DNA of 64,000 nt from Winogradskyella epiphytica (GTDB taxonomy: Bacteria > Bacteroidota > Bacteroidia > Flavobacteriales > Flavobacteriaceae): the NCBI RefSeq assembly GCF_003217215.1, contig NZ_QJTD01000006.1, positions 5,427 through 69,426 of the forward strand, in the 5' to 3' direction. The position numbers and the translations under genes are program-made. The notes beneath the pieces are model-generated. The model had not been told where the DNA came from. It saw only the letters and a list, made by a program, of their open reading frames with translations, and did no database searches. Below, piece after piece: positions 17,825-25,706 of the stretch. Within the stretch, counting starts at the first letter, position 1; each line of letters opens with the position of its first letter.

Positions 17825-18425
17825 GGCAGATAATAGTAAAAAAAATCAACGCACAACAAAGTACTGTAGTTCAAAACTCATTGAATTAGCTATAAAGTTT
17901 TATGAATACTCGTAGGCTGCTATTTTAAACTTTTGACATCAATAAAGGTCGTAATCAACGGCTTACAACGGTTCCTTCAATGGCTTCAGTTTATGTATCA
18001 ATGATTTCAGTTATTTGACCAACGTATTATTAATGACTCTAAGTTTAGATCAGATAACTCTTCCGTAGCTTTACAATAAACCATAGCCACCACTTCAGTG
18101 GGATTGTAATAATTCGGTGTGCATCAAATTCACTAAATATTTTGCCTTTATAATTAAAGAAAAAGATCCACCTAATCTGAGTAGGTCTGTGTTTAGATCT
18201 CTGACAAACACTAATTATTTACCGCAGAAATAAGACTAAAGTCATTTACCGCAAAATTAGGCGCAACTATTTTTTTTATGCTTTATATGAACTAGATTTT
18301 TCGAGAATTAGCTTCGCTGATTCTAAAGGGGAATGCTTTACAACAGTAAAAGTCAGAAATGCCCAAGCATTGCGACGGCCTTTTTTATGCTTTTCCACTT
18401 TAAAACGAGCTTTAGTGCAACGCAT
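17825..18425. other. Gene-free stretch with coding relics
   Basis: No intact gene. On the minus strand about 18007-18123 reads CTPNYYNPTEVVAMVYCKA..., and an adjacent frame at about 18115-18220 reads VFVRDLNTDLLRLGGSF... up to a stop. Together they may be a frameshifted remnant of one small gene. At 17980-18020 a 21-bp motif (TCAATG..TTCAGTT) occurs twice in tandem. Confidence 0.35.
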
Positions 18426-18457
18426 AAAAAAAGTCCAACATTCCCATGCTGGACTTT
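18426..18457 (-). terminator. Rho-independent terminator of tRNA-Met
   Basis: Read on the minus strand, AAGTCCAGCAT, loop GGGA, ATGTTGGACTT forms an 11-bp stem (one G-U pair) followed by a run of T. It lies 8 nt beyond the tRNA 3' end. Confidence 0.85.
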
Positions 18458-18464
18458 ACTATTG

Positions 18465-18538
18465 TAGCGAGAACGAGAATTGAACTCGTGACCTCCGGGT
18501 TATGAATCCGACGCTCTAACCGACTGAGCTACCTCGCC
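18465..18538 (-). tRNA. tRNA-Met (anticodon CAT)
   Basis: A 74-nt cloverleaf. The acceptor stem GGCGAGG pairs with TCTCGCT, the D-arm is GCTC...GAGC, the anticodon loop TTCATAA gives anticodon CAT, and the T-arm is ACGAG TTCAATT CTCGT. The discriminator is A, and CCA is not encoded. The elongator Met identity is more likely than initiator because the acceptor starts with a paired G1, but the lysidine-modified Ile isoacceptor cannot be excluded. It has its own promoter and terminator, and its 3' end is repeated at 12388-12435. Confidence 0.93.
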
Positions 18539-18601
18539 ATAATTATAATTTACACATGTTTCTAATTTATATCCGCAGAAACATATGCCTAATTGCGGCT
18601 G

Positions 18602-18609
18602 CAAATATA
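18602..18609 (-). promoter_or_regulatory. Bacteroidota promoter of tRNA-Met
   Basis: On the minus strand the box TATATTTG fits the -7 consensus TAnnTTTG. A TTG (-33 element) lies 18 nt upstream (plus-strand CAA at 18628-18630). The tRNA starts 63 nt downstream. Confidence 0.75.
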
Positions 18610-18717
18610 AAAACAAAATCAACACATCAAACAATAATTTCTAAAAAAAAATAATTTTAATTTATTGTTTTAAACTCAACTATAATTGTATATATTGAGC
18701 ACATAATACTATTAAAT

Positions 18718-19110
18718 ATGGATGAGAAAGAAAAATTTGAAATGGAGTTTGTGATTCACGCATCACCTTCACTATTATACCAATATATAGCAACGCCTTC
18801 TGGCTTATCAGAATGGTTTGCAGATAACGTTAACTCGCGTGGAGAATTATTTACTTTTATTTGGGATGGATCTGAAGAACAAGCCAAAGTCTTAAGTAAA
18901 AAAAGTGGCGAACGCATTAAGTTTCGTTGGCTAGCAGACGAAGAAGATGGTGCTTCAAGTTATTTTGAAATCCGAATACAAGTAGACGAAATTACCAAAG
19001 ACGTGTCTTTAATGATTACTGATTTTGCTGATGAAGATGAAATCGACGAAGGGAAAATGTTATGGGAGAACCAAATTTCTAGCTTAAAACAAGTTTTAGG
19101 GTCGGCATAA
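18718..19110 (+). CDS. START-like/AHSA1-type domain protein
   Basis: A 130-residue soluble protein of the SRPBCC/START-like superfamily. The N-terminus FVIHASPSLLYQYIATPSGLSEWFADNV is the usual AHSA1 opening, and a curved sheet and a long C-terminal helix (KMLWENQISSLKQVLGS) follow. It has an unusually acidic surface (DEEDG, DEDEIDEG). This short form is common in Bacteroidota; the ligand is unknown. A strong terminator follows 29 bp after the stop. Confidence 0.8.
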   Translation: MDEKEKFEMEFVIHASPSLLYQYIATPSGLSEWFADNVNSRGELFTFIWDGSEEQAKVLSKKSGERIKFRWLADEEDGASSYFEIRIQVDEITKDVSLMITDFADEDEIDEGKMLWENQISSLKQVLGSA

Positions 19111-19139
19111 GGCCTAACTAATTATTCTATTATATATTT

Positions 19140-19179
19140 GTCTCGATTTAATCTAAAATAAATCGAGACTTTTTTTTTT
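19140..19179 (+). terminator. Strong terminator abutting the next start codon
   Basis: GTCTCGATTTA (19140-19150) and TAAATCGAGAC (19159-19169) form a perfect 11-bp stem with an 8-nt loop, followed by ten T up to 19179. The ATG of the aminotransferase gene is the very next base, so no ribosome-binding site or leader separates them. Confidence 0.92.
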
Positions 19180-20034
19180 ATGGTAAATTATAACGGAACT
19201 ATTCTCACTCTCGCAAAATCTCAACTTAGCATCCAAAATAGAGGTTATAAATACGGCGACGCGCTCTTTGAAACGCTTAAGGTAGTTAATGGAAAAATCT
19301 TCTTTTGGGAAGACCATTATTTTAGACTTATGTCTTCGATGCGTATTATGCGAATGGATATTCCAATGAGTTTCACTATGGAATTTCTAGAGGATGAAAT
19401 CAATAAAACACTTTTTGCAAACGACTTATTGCAATCATCTGCAAGATTAAGAATTAATGTCGATAGAGGTGAAGGAGGCTTATACTTACCATCTGACAAC
19501 GCTAAAATAGGGTATAACATCAGCGCAGAACCACTAGAAAATCCCTTTTATTCTATAGATACGAATGCAAGCTGTGTGGTCGACTTATATAAAGATTATT
19601 ATATAGCACCCGGATTACTGTCAGGATTAAAGTCAAATAATAAGGCTATACAGATAATAGGAAGTATTTACGCTAAGGAAAATGATTTTGACAACTGTTT
19701 ATTGCTGAATACAAATAAGAGTGTTGTAGAGGCTCTAAATGGCAATTTGTTCTTAGTGAAAGATGGACATATAAAAACACCACCATTAGAAGAAGGCTGT
19801 TTAAAAGGGGTTATGCGTAAACAAATATTAGCATTGCTGGCAGAAGATGTAAATATAACGGTAGAGGAAGCGCCTATTAGTCCTTTTGAACTTCAAAAAG
19901 CTGACGAATTATTTGTAACTAACGTGATTAAAGGCATTGTTCCAATCACCAAATACCGCAAAAAACACTACACTAGTGATTTCGCCCAAACCTTAATAAA
20001 CAAACTAAACGCTAAACTGAGGTTACAATCCTAA
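19180..20034 (+). CDS. Class IV aminotransferase (PabC/IlvE-like fold)
   Basis: A 284-residue PLP enzyme of fold type IV. The opening NYNGTI...IQNRGYKYGDALFETLKV is the standard start of this family, so ATG 19180 is correct. LKSNNKAIQIIGSIYAKENDFDNCLLLNTNKSVVEALNGNLFLVKD carries the PLP lysine region and EALNGN, and PPLEEGCLKGVMRKQIL is typical for 4-amino-4-deoxychorismate lyase or branched-chain aminotransferase-like proteins. Folate-linked PabC activity is plausible but unproven. The upstream terminator ends at the base before the start codon, which is an odd arrangement for expression. Confidence 0.85.
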   Translation: MVNYNGTILTLAKSQLSIQNRGYKYGDALFETLKVVNGKIFFWEDHYFRLMSSMRIMRMDIPMSFTMEFLEDEINKTLFANDLLQSSARLRINVDRGEGGLYLPSDNAKIGYNISAEPLENPFYSIDTNASCVVDLYKDYYIAPGLLSGLKSNNKAIQIIGSIYAKENDFDNCLLLNTNKSVVEALNGNLFLVKDGHIKTPPLEEGCLKGVMRKQILALLAEDVNITVEEAPISPFELQKADELFVTNVIKGIVPITKYRKKHYTSDFAQTLINKLNAKLRLQS

Positions 20035-20044
20035 ATAAACAAGG

Positions 20045-20640
20045 TGTTAGCTTGTAGAACTTAGTTAATAGTTTTCAGCTGTCAGTTAGGGGTAAATAGT
20101 TGATTTGTAAAATTCGTCACTGAGATATTAGTGAGAATTAGTGAAATTAGTGTCTTTGCGAGTTGTTAGTCTTTAGTTCGTAGTTGTTAGTTGTCAGTTG
20201 TCAGTTGTGAGTTATCAGTTGTTAGTTGTGAGTAAATTAGTGGAATTCATCACTGATACATTCGTGAAGATTGGTGAAATTAGTGTCTATACAAGTTGTT
20301 AGTCTTTAGTTCGTAGTTGTCAGTTGTGAGTTATCAGTTGTTAATTATCAGTTGTTAGTTGAGAGTAAATTAGTGGAATTCATCACTGATACATTCGTGA
20401 AGATTAGTGAAATTAGTGTCTATACAAGTCGTAGTCTTTAGTTAGTAGTTGTTAGTTGTGAGTTATCAGTTGTTAGTTGAGAGTAAATTAGAGGAATTCA
20501 TCGCTGATACATTCGTGAAGATTAGTGTCTATGCGAGTTGTTAATCTTTAGTTCGTAGTTGTTAGTTATTAGATGATATATATTAGAGAAATTCAGCACT
20601 GAGATATTCGTGAGAATTGGTGAAATTAGTGTCTTTAAAA
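20045..20640. repeat. Five-copy degenerate tandem repeat with GTTGTNA heptads
   Basis: The marker ATTAGTGTCT recurs at 20146, 20279, 20412, 20521 and 20625, giving periods of 133, 133, 109 and 104 bp. Each unit holds GGAATTCATCACTGATACAT-like sequence followed by TTCGTGAAGATTAGTGAAAT-like sequence. Between units runs a variable number of heptads (GTTAGTT, GTCAGTT, GTGAGTT, ATCAGTT), which explains most length differences. The block fills the whole space between two convergent genes. No open frame or stable RNA is seen. Confidence 0.88.
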
Positions 20641-20667
20641 AATATAATCTCAACATTAATCCACCCA

Positions 20668-21222
20668 CTAATTATAACTAGGATTCTCCGGAGCATTAGA
20701 CCAAATACAATAGTCACCACCAAGCTCAATCATCTTATCTCTCCAAAAAGAATGACAAGGCTTAGCAATAATTTCTTTATTGTGAATATTTTCTGAAACC
20801 AACCAAGCATTAGACTTAAGTTCGTGATCCAACTGCTGTTCATCCCAACCCGAATACCCTAAAAAGAAACGGATATCACTATTGGCAATCTTACCTTCAT
20901 TGATTAAATCAATCACCACACTAAAATCTCCACCCCAAAAAATACCGTGAGATATCTCTACGCTATCTGGAATAAGTTCCGGTAGTTTATGAATGAAATA
21001 AAGATTGTCTTGCTCTACAGGTCCGCCATTATAAACGGTAAAGGTAGAATCGGTTCCTTCAATAAGATCTTTTAGGTTGTAATTTAATGGTTTGTTTAGT
21101 ATAAACCCAACTGACCCTAATGCATTGTGATCGGCTAATAAAATCACTGCACGATTAAATGAAATATCGCCGATAATTGAGGGTTCGGCAATTAATAAAT
21201 TACCTTTTTCTGGCTTGTTCAT
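20668..21222 (-). CDS. yqgE: YqgE/AlgH family protein
   Basis: A 184-residue protein of the UPF0301 family. Recognisable blocks are GNLLIAEPSIIGDISFNRAV at the start, GSVGFILNKPL, YNGGPVEQDNLYFIH, GIFWGGDF and FFLGYSGWDEQQLDHEL. Length and order are standard. AlgH was linked to alginate regulation in Pseudomonas, but the biochemical role is not settled; here it is probably a conserved cytoplasmic protein. It stands alone upstream of the repeat block. Confidence 0.92.
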   Translation of the reverse strand: MNKPEKGNLLIAEPSIIGDISFNRAVILLADHNALGSVGFILNKPLNYNLKDLIEGTDSTFTVYNGGPVEQDNLYFIHKLPELIPDSVEISHGIFWGGDFSVVIDLINEGKIANSDIRFFLGYSGWDEQQLDHELKSNAWLVSENIHNKEIIAKPCHSFWRDKMIELGGDYCIWSNAPENPSYN

Positions 21223-21300
21223 TATGTCTTCTCAGTTTTAAGATTATTAAATCTAGTTTTTTTTTGTTAAAAAAACAATATAATTCCATTAAACTTAGCC

Positions 21301-21327
21301 AAAAAAAAAACCTGCTCATAGAGCAGG
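21301..21327 (-). terminator. Terminator of the HU gene
   Basis: On the minus strand CCTGCTC and GAGCAGG form a 6-7 bp stem with a tight loop, followed by ten T (plus-strand A run 21301-21310). It lies 26 bp beyond the HU stop codon. Confidence 0.85.
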
Positions 21328-21353
21328 CTTAGTATTTTAAACAAAAAAATGTC

Positions 21354-21626
21354 TTAGTTTATAGCGTTACTTAAGTCAGAACCTGCCTTAAACTTTACTA
21401 CATTTTTAGCTTTGATCTTAATCGTCTTTCCAGTTTGTGGGTTTCTTCCGTCTCTTGCAGCTCTTCTAGAAACTGACCAAGAACCAAAACCTACTAGAGA
21501 TACTCTGTTGCCTTTTTGTAAAGCTCCTTCGATATCAACTAATAATGAATCTAATGCTTTTTTAGCAGCTGCTTTTGTAATACCAGCATTCTCTGCCATT
21601 CCATTAATTAAATCTGTTTTGTTCAT
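21354..21626 (-). CDS. hup: HU family DNA-binding protein
   Basis: A 90-residue histone-like protein, the normal HU length. MNKTDLINGMAENAGITKA is the dimerisation helix region, VSLVGFGSWSV precedes the DNA-binding arm, and GRNPQTGKTIKIKAKNVVKF is the HU/IHF signature with the intercalating Pro. It bends and compacts DNA as a dimer. The gene has its own promoter (21691-21698), a roughly 60-nt leader and a terminator, consistent with high expression. Confidence 0.95.
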   Translation of the reverse strand: MNKTDLINGMAENAGITKAAAKKALDSLLVDIEGALQKGNRVSLVGFGSWSVSRRAARDGRNPQTGKTIKIKAKNVVKFKAGSDLSNAIN

Positions 21627-21690
21627 AAATATTTAATTTTAAATGTTAATTATTTTGGTTTTTAGATAATAGTTCTTAAAAATCCATACA

Positions 21691-21698
21691 CAAAATTA
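21691..21698 (-). promoter_or_regulatory. Putative HU promoter (-7 box)
   Basis: On the minus strand TAATTTTG fits TAnnTTTG, about 65 nt upstream of the HU start codon. No perfect -33 TTG is evident. Confidence 0.5.
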
Positions 21699-21824
21699 TT
21701 AGGATTATTAAGCTATACAAGTAATAGCAAGGGAAATACGAGAATTTGTTAATAACTTAGGGCATTTGTTAATAACCCTAGGGGATTTTAGCTGATATTT
21801 CGCAAATGCAATGCCTATAAGGGT

Positions 21825-22784
21825 TTAGAGCAGTTTTGCTGAATCACAAAATTGAAACCCATTTAAAAGAGATTTTACATCCATTTTACGCTTTCCTGGT
21901 AATTGAATTTCTAAGATGTTTATATAACCACCTTCACAGGCCACTTGTAAATCTGTTCTAGTGGTCGTGATGGTTCCTGGGGCTAAATTATGATCGGCCT
22001 CAACCTTTTCTACGCCGTAAATTTTAACGGATAACGGCTTGTCTTCTCCATTGTACAAATAGCACCAAGCGGTTGGAAAGGGGTTCAAGCCTCTAATCTT
22101 ATTATATATAGTATCAATAGATAGCGACCAATCAATTTTACAATTGTCTCTATTCAGTTTGTAAGCCGTTTTTAAATCATCGGTTTGTGGTTGAACGAGA
22201 GTGCTTACAGAATCGTTTTCAATTTGTTCTACAGTCTTAATAACTAGTTCACTGCCAATAGTCATTAATTCATCATGTAATTCGCCAACCGTAGTTGTTG
22301 GTCTTATCGTGGTTTCTTTACTATCAATAATAGCACCTGTATCTATCTTTTCGTCAATAAAGAAAGTGGTCACTCCTGTTTTGGTTTCACCGTTAATAAT
22401 AGCCCAGTGAATTGGTGCTGCACCGCGATATTGTGGCAATAATGACGCATGTAAATTGAAAGTACCGTACTCAGGCATTTGCCAAACCACTTTTGGGAGC
22501 ATTCTAAAAGCTACAATGATTTGTAAATTGGCATTTAAAGCTTTTAACTCTTCAAGAAAGGCATCTGCTTTTAAGTTTGTAGGCTGTAAGACTTTTAAAT
22601 CATGCTGCAATGCAAATTCCTTTACTGCCGATGATCTTAGTTTTTGTCCACGGCCTGCAGGTCGGTCTGGAGCAGTAATAACTCCAACCACTTTATAATT
22701 ATGGTCAAGAAGTGCTTTTAAGGTGGCGACAGCAAAATCTGGTGTGCCCATAAAAACAATGCGTAAATCACGTTTCGTTGTCAT
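21825..22784 (-). CDS. fmt: Methionyl-tRNA formyltransferase
   Basis: A 319-residue enzyme that formylates initiator Met-tRNA using 10-formyl-tetrahydrofolate. The N-terminus IVFMGTPDFAV, the formyl-transfer signature LHASLLPQYRGAAPIHWAII (with catalytic Asn/His/Asp region) and the C-terminal KIRGLNPFPTAWCY domain are all present. The start overlaps the recQ stop by 4 bp, so the three genes 25218-21825 (ATPase, RecQ, Fmt) form one operon. Confidence 0.96.
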   Translation of the reverse strand: MTTKRDLRIVFMGTPDFAVATLKALLDHNYKVVGVITAPDRPAGRGQKLRSSAVKEFALQHDLKVLQPTNLKADAFLEELKALNANLQIIVAFRMLPKVVWQMPEYGTFNLHASLLPQYRGAAPIHWAIINGETKTGVTTFFIDEKIDTGAIIDSKETTIRPTTTVGELHDELMTIGSELVIKTVEQIENDSVSTLVQPQTDDLKTAYKLNRDNCKIDWSLSIDTIYNKIRGLNPFPTAWCYLYNGEDKPLSVKIYGVEKVEADHNLAPGTITTTRTDLQVACEGGYINILEIQLPGKRKMDVKSLLNGFQFCDSAKLL

Positions 22785-24676
22785 ACTGGTATATACGTAT
22801 TAGCGTGTGTTAATGTTATTTGTTTTAGCTCGATAAGTTCTGATAGCTGTTGTATCAATTCTTGTTCCGAACATTGTATTTTCTGTAATAATTGTCTAGA
22901 GGATAAAGCCTCGGTCTCCAATAATTTTAAAATTTGAAGCTTAATAGTTTCGGTATTAATAGTGGTTCCTGCCGAAGCTTTAGCGATACAAACCGAACAT
23001 TGTCCACAAGTGGCTGTCGATTTTTCGCCGAAATAATTCAGCAATTGCTGACTCCTACAAACAGAATCATTTTTAATATAGCGTAATACCGACTCAATCT
23101 GATTATGGGTAAGCATATGTTGTTGCTCTATAATCTTGGCAATCGGATTGATGGTAATATCATCTTCTCGTGGTTTTAAAAAGGTGATTTCAGAATCTGT
23201 ATTGGCCATTTGCAGACTTATAACTTCATTCTTCTCAAGGCGTTGCAATTGAGCGATGACTTGAGCTTCAGAAAGTTTCGACTTTTGAACGACTAAATTT
23301 AGATTCACTTTAGTCTCATAATCAAAAATCCCACCATAGGTTCTTAGTAGAACTTTTACCAACAGGTTTAAATCTTTATGGGTTTCTAAATACTTAAATA
23401 AAACCGCATTGGTGGTGGTAAACTGGATCTTAGTTCTGAAGTTAAAATGCTGGGTTAAAGTTATAATCGCATTTCGGTCTAATAAGATGAGTGCATTATA
23501 AGTAATACTCGCACTTAGTTTATAATGCGTACAAAACGACTTAAAGTCCAATTGGTGCATCGTATTTTCACCTTCGCCATAAGAAATCTGAAAATAATTA
23601 CACAATTTATTATACACCGTTTTTACAAATGTAACCGAAGGTAAGGTGTTTAAAAACTGACTCCTAAGTCGATCCTCGTCAATATGCTGTTTTAAAATAA
23701 TGGCATGAGCTAATTTACCATCACGACCAGCTCTCCCGGCTTCTTGATAATAACTTTCTAAACTTTCAGGGAGATTATAATGAATTACGCTTCGTACATT
23801 AGCCTTGTCAATTCCCATTCCGAAGGCTGTAGTCGCTACCATAATCCGCTTCTGACCGTTAATCCATTGGGTCAAACGTTCTTGCTTTTCCTTATTGGTG
23901 ATACCACCGTGATAGAAGGTAGATGAAAAATTTTTAGCTGTTAAATAATTATGAATATCAATGGTGGCTCTTCTATTGCGTACATAAACAATAGAAGATC
24001 CGGCATGTCTGTTTAAAAGATGTTCTAAATGAAATAACTTATCATCGGTATGCATCACACCATAAGCAATATTTGGTCGAGCAAATGAAGCTTTAAAGAT
24101 GTTGGGGTTGATAAAATCGAGATTCTCAACAATATCATCAATCACATCGTGTTTTGCAGAGGCGGTTAAGGCAATGCAAGTTACATGTGGATGCATCTCT
24201 CGCAAGCTGCTAATGTTTTTATAAGCTGGTCGGAAATCATTACCCCATTGACTAATACAATGTGCTTCGTCTACAGCAATTAAATTTACACGCATTTGTT
24301 GTATGCGTTCTTTAACCAAGGTTTGTTGTAAACGTTCTGGTGATAAGTACAAAAATTTATAATTTCCGTAAATGCAATTGTCTAACTGAGTATCTAAATC
24401 TTTGTAAGACATGCCAGAAGTCAAGGCAATGGCTTTAATCCCTTTGGCTTTTAAGGTATTGACCTGATCCTTCATTAAAGCGATTAATGGGGAAATTACG
24501 ATACAAATTCCATCTTGAATTAAAGCAGGAATCTGAAAGCAAACCGATTTTCCGCCTCCAGTTGGGAGTAAAGCAAAGGTATCCTCATGGTTTAAAACCG
24601 AAGTGATAATCTCTTCTTGAAGCGGTCTAAAGGAGGTGTGATTCCAATACCGCTCTAAAACTTCTATAGGATGCAT
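22781..24676 (-). CDS. recQ: RecQ-family ATP-dependent DNA helicase
   Basis: A 631-residue superfamily-2 helicase. Motif 0 and I (FRPLQEEII; LLPTGGGKS), DEAH plus the RecQ aromatic loop (VDEAHCISQWGNDFRPAY), motif V/VI (TTAFGMGIDKANVR; QEAGRAGRDGK) and a four-Cys zinc site (CRSQQLL...CGQCSVC) are visible. A winged-helix domain follows, but there is no HRDC domain; the C-terminus is a short helical region instead. It unwinds 3' to 5' in recombination repair. It shares single-base and 4-bp overlaps with its operon partners. Confidence 0.93.
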   Translation of the reverse strand: MHPIEVLERYWNHTSFRPLQEEIITSVLNHEDTFALLPTGGGKSVCFQIPALIQDGICIVISPLIALMKDQVNTLKAKGIKAIALTSGMSYKDLDTQLDNCIYGNYKFLYLSPERLQQTLVKERIQQMRVNLIAVDEAHCISQWGNDFRPAYKNISSLREMHPHVTCIALTASAKHDVIDDIVENLDFINPNIFKASFARPNIAYGVMHTDDKLFHLEHLLNRHAGSSIVYVRNRRATIDIHNYLTAKNFSSTFYHGGITNKEKQERLTQWINGQKRIMVATTAFGMGIDKANVRSVIHYNLPESLESYYQEAGRAGRDGKLAHAIILKQHIDEDRLRSQFLNTLPSVTFVKTVYNKLCNYFQISYGEGENTMHQLDFKSFCTHYKLSASITYNALILLDRNAIITLTQHFNFRTKIQFTTTNAVLFKYLETHKDLNLLVKVLLRTYGGIFDYETKVNLNLVVQKSKLSEAQVIAQLQRLEKNEVISLQMANTDSEITFLKPREDDITINPIAKIIEQQHMLTHNQIESVLRYIKNDSVCRSQQLLNYFGEKSTATCGQCSVCIAKASAGTTINTETIKLQILKLLETEALSSRQLLQKIQCSEQELIQQLSELIELKQITLTHANTYIPV

Positions 24677-25218
24677 TATTGCAAATTTAAGGACTCCAAT
24701 ATAAAATCGGCCCTATTTTCTACACTTCCAAAAGGAACATCTATAAGTTCATAACCATAGCGCTTATAAGTGGCTAGTAAATGTTTATGAATGTCTTTAG
24801 CTTCTTCAAAGTTCTCATATCGTTCACTATCACTAGTGAAAATCTCTTGCCATGGCGCTAAAATAAAGATGCGATCGTATTTGTGAATTTCGCAAGCTTC
24901 AACAAAATGTTCAGGATAGGTGTCACCAATAAAATCCATATAAGCCACAACATCAGGAATGCCGCGGTCTAAAAATACAATATCTTCAGTCTCCTTTTCC
25001 GCATCTTTATATTGTTGCGTTCGGCCTTCCAGCAGTTTCTGACTGAACAAAAGCGGATCGGTTAAAAAGAGTTGTTCAATGCCATCTTTTCTAGCTTGCA
25101 AAGTGATTTTTCGTGAAATTTCATCGTAGCACAAAAAACCACGTTTCTTTAATTCAGAAATAATAGTAGTTTTTCCAGTCCCTGGACCTCCTGCAATGAC
25201 AACTTTTTTTGGATTCAA
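24676..25218 (-). CDS. AAA-type ATPase (AAA_28-like P-loop protein)
   Basis: A 180-residue P-loop NTPase. The Walker A motif GGPGTGKT starts at residue 10. FLCYDEISRKITLQARKDG and the acidic IVFLDRGIPDVVAYMDF block match the AAA_28 type, kinase-like ATPases of unknown substrate found across Bacteroidota. Its stop shares a base with the recQ start. A link to nucleotide or cofactor metabolism is possible, not shown. Confidence 0.8.
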   Translation of the reverse strand: MNPKKVVIAGGPGTGKTTIISELKKRGFLCYDEISRKITLQARKDGIEQLFLTDPLLFSQKLLEGRTQQYKDAEKETEDIVFLDRGIPDVVAYMDFIGDTYPEHFVEACEIHKYDRIFILAPWQEIFTSDSERYENFEEAKDIHKHLLATYKRYGYELIDVPFGSVENRADFILESLNLQ

Positions 25219-25296
25219 ATTGGCTTTATTTTTGTTATAAATAATGGGATAAAAATAAGTGATAAAAATTAAAACTTAAAAATGTAAAGTTAAACG

Positions 25297-25304
25297 TATC
25301 TTTG
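25297..25304 (+). promoter_or_regulatory. Promoter of the DUF493 gene; decides its start
   Basis: TATCTTTG matches TAnnTTTG. The TTG at 25302 lies inside this box and so cannot be the start codon; the first ATG after it is at 25323. Confidence 0.75.
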
Positions 25305-25322
25305 CAACTGAAAAATTTCAAT

Positions 25323-25616
25323 ATGGATAGTTCAAAAAAAACAGACGAATTTTACGAAAAATTAAAGTCACAGCTCTATGATACAGCCACTTGGCCATCT
25401 GAATATTTGTACAAATTTATAGTGCTTTCTAATACCAAAGGAGTAAAAAGTATTGAGAATATTTTTGATAATTTAGGTGCTGTAATAACTACTAACGAAT
25501 CTAAGAACGGCAAATATACTAGCGTTTCCGTGAATGTTAGAATGAAAACACCTGAATTAGTCATTGAAAAATATAAGGAAGTCGCTGAAAAAGTAGAGGG
25601 TGTAATTTCCTTATAA
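25323..25616 (+). CDS. DUF493 (YbeD-like) family protein
   Basis: A 97-residue ACT-like small protein. FYEKLKSQLYDTATWPSEYLYKFIVLS is the family opening; GKYTSVSVNVRMKTPELVIEKYKEVAEKVEGVISL is the closing strand-helix. YbeD in Escherichia coli lies by lipB, but the role is not known. I prefer ATG 25323 to the TTG at 25302 because the latter overlaps the promoter. It is followed by DUF4290 and murA on the same strand. Confidence 0.85.
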   Translation: MDSSKKTDEFYEKLKSQLYDTATWPSEYLYKFIVLSNTKGVKSIENIFDNLGAVITTNESKNGKYTSVSVNVRMKTPELVIEKYKEVAEKVEGVISL

Positions 25617-25706
25617 AATTTCTTTTAAGCTACTTATTTTTTCGTACTTTGCAACAAAACCTACAGACTACAGGTTTTTAAACTATATACTACACATTTT
25701 ATAATT

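Noticed and set aside
20045..20640. CRISPR array
   Set aside because: Units are longer than 100 bp, degenerate and of unequal period, with low-complexity heptads instead of unique spacers; no cas gene in the window.
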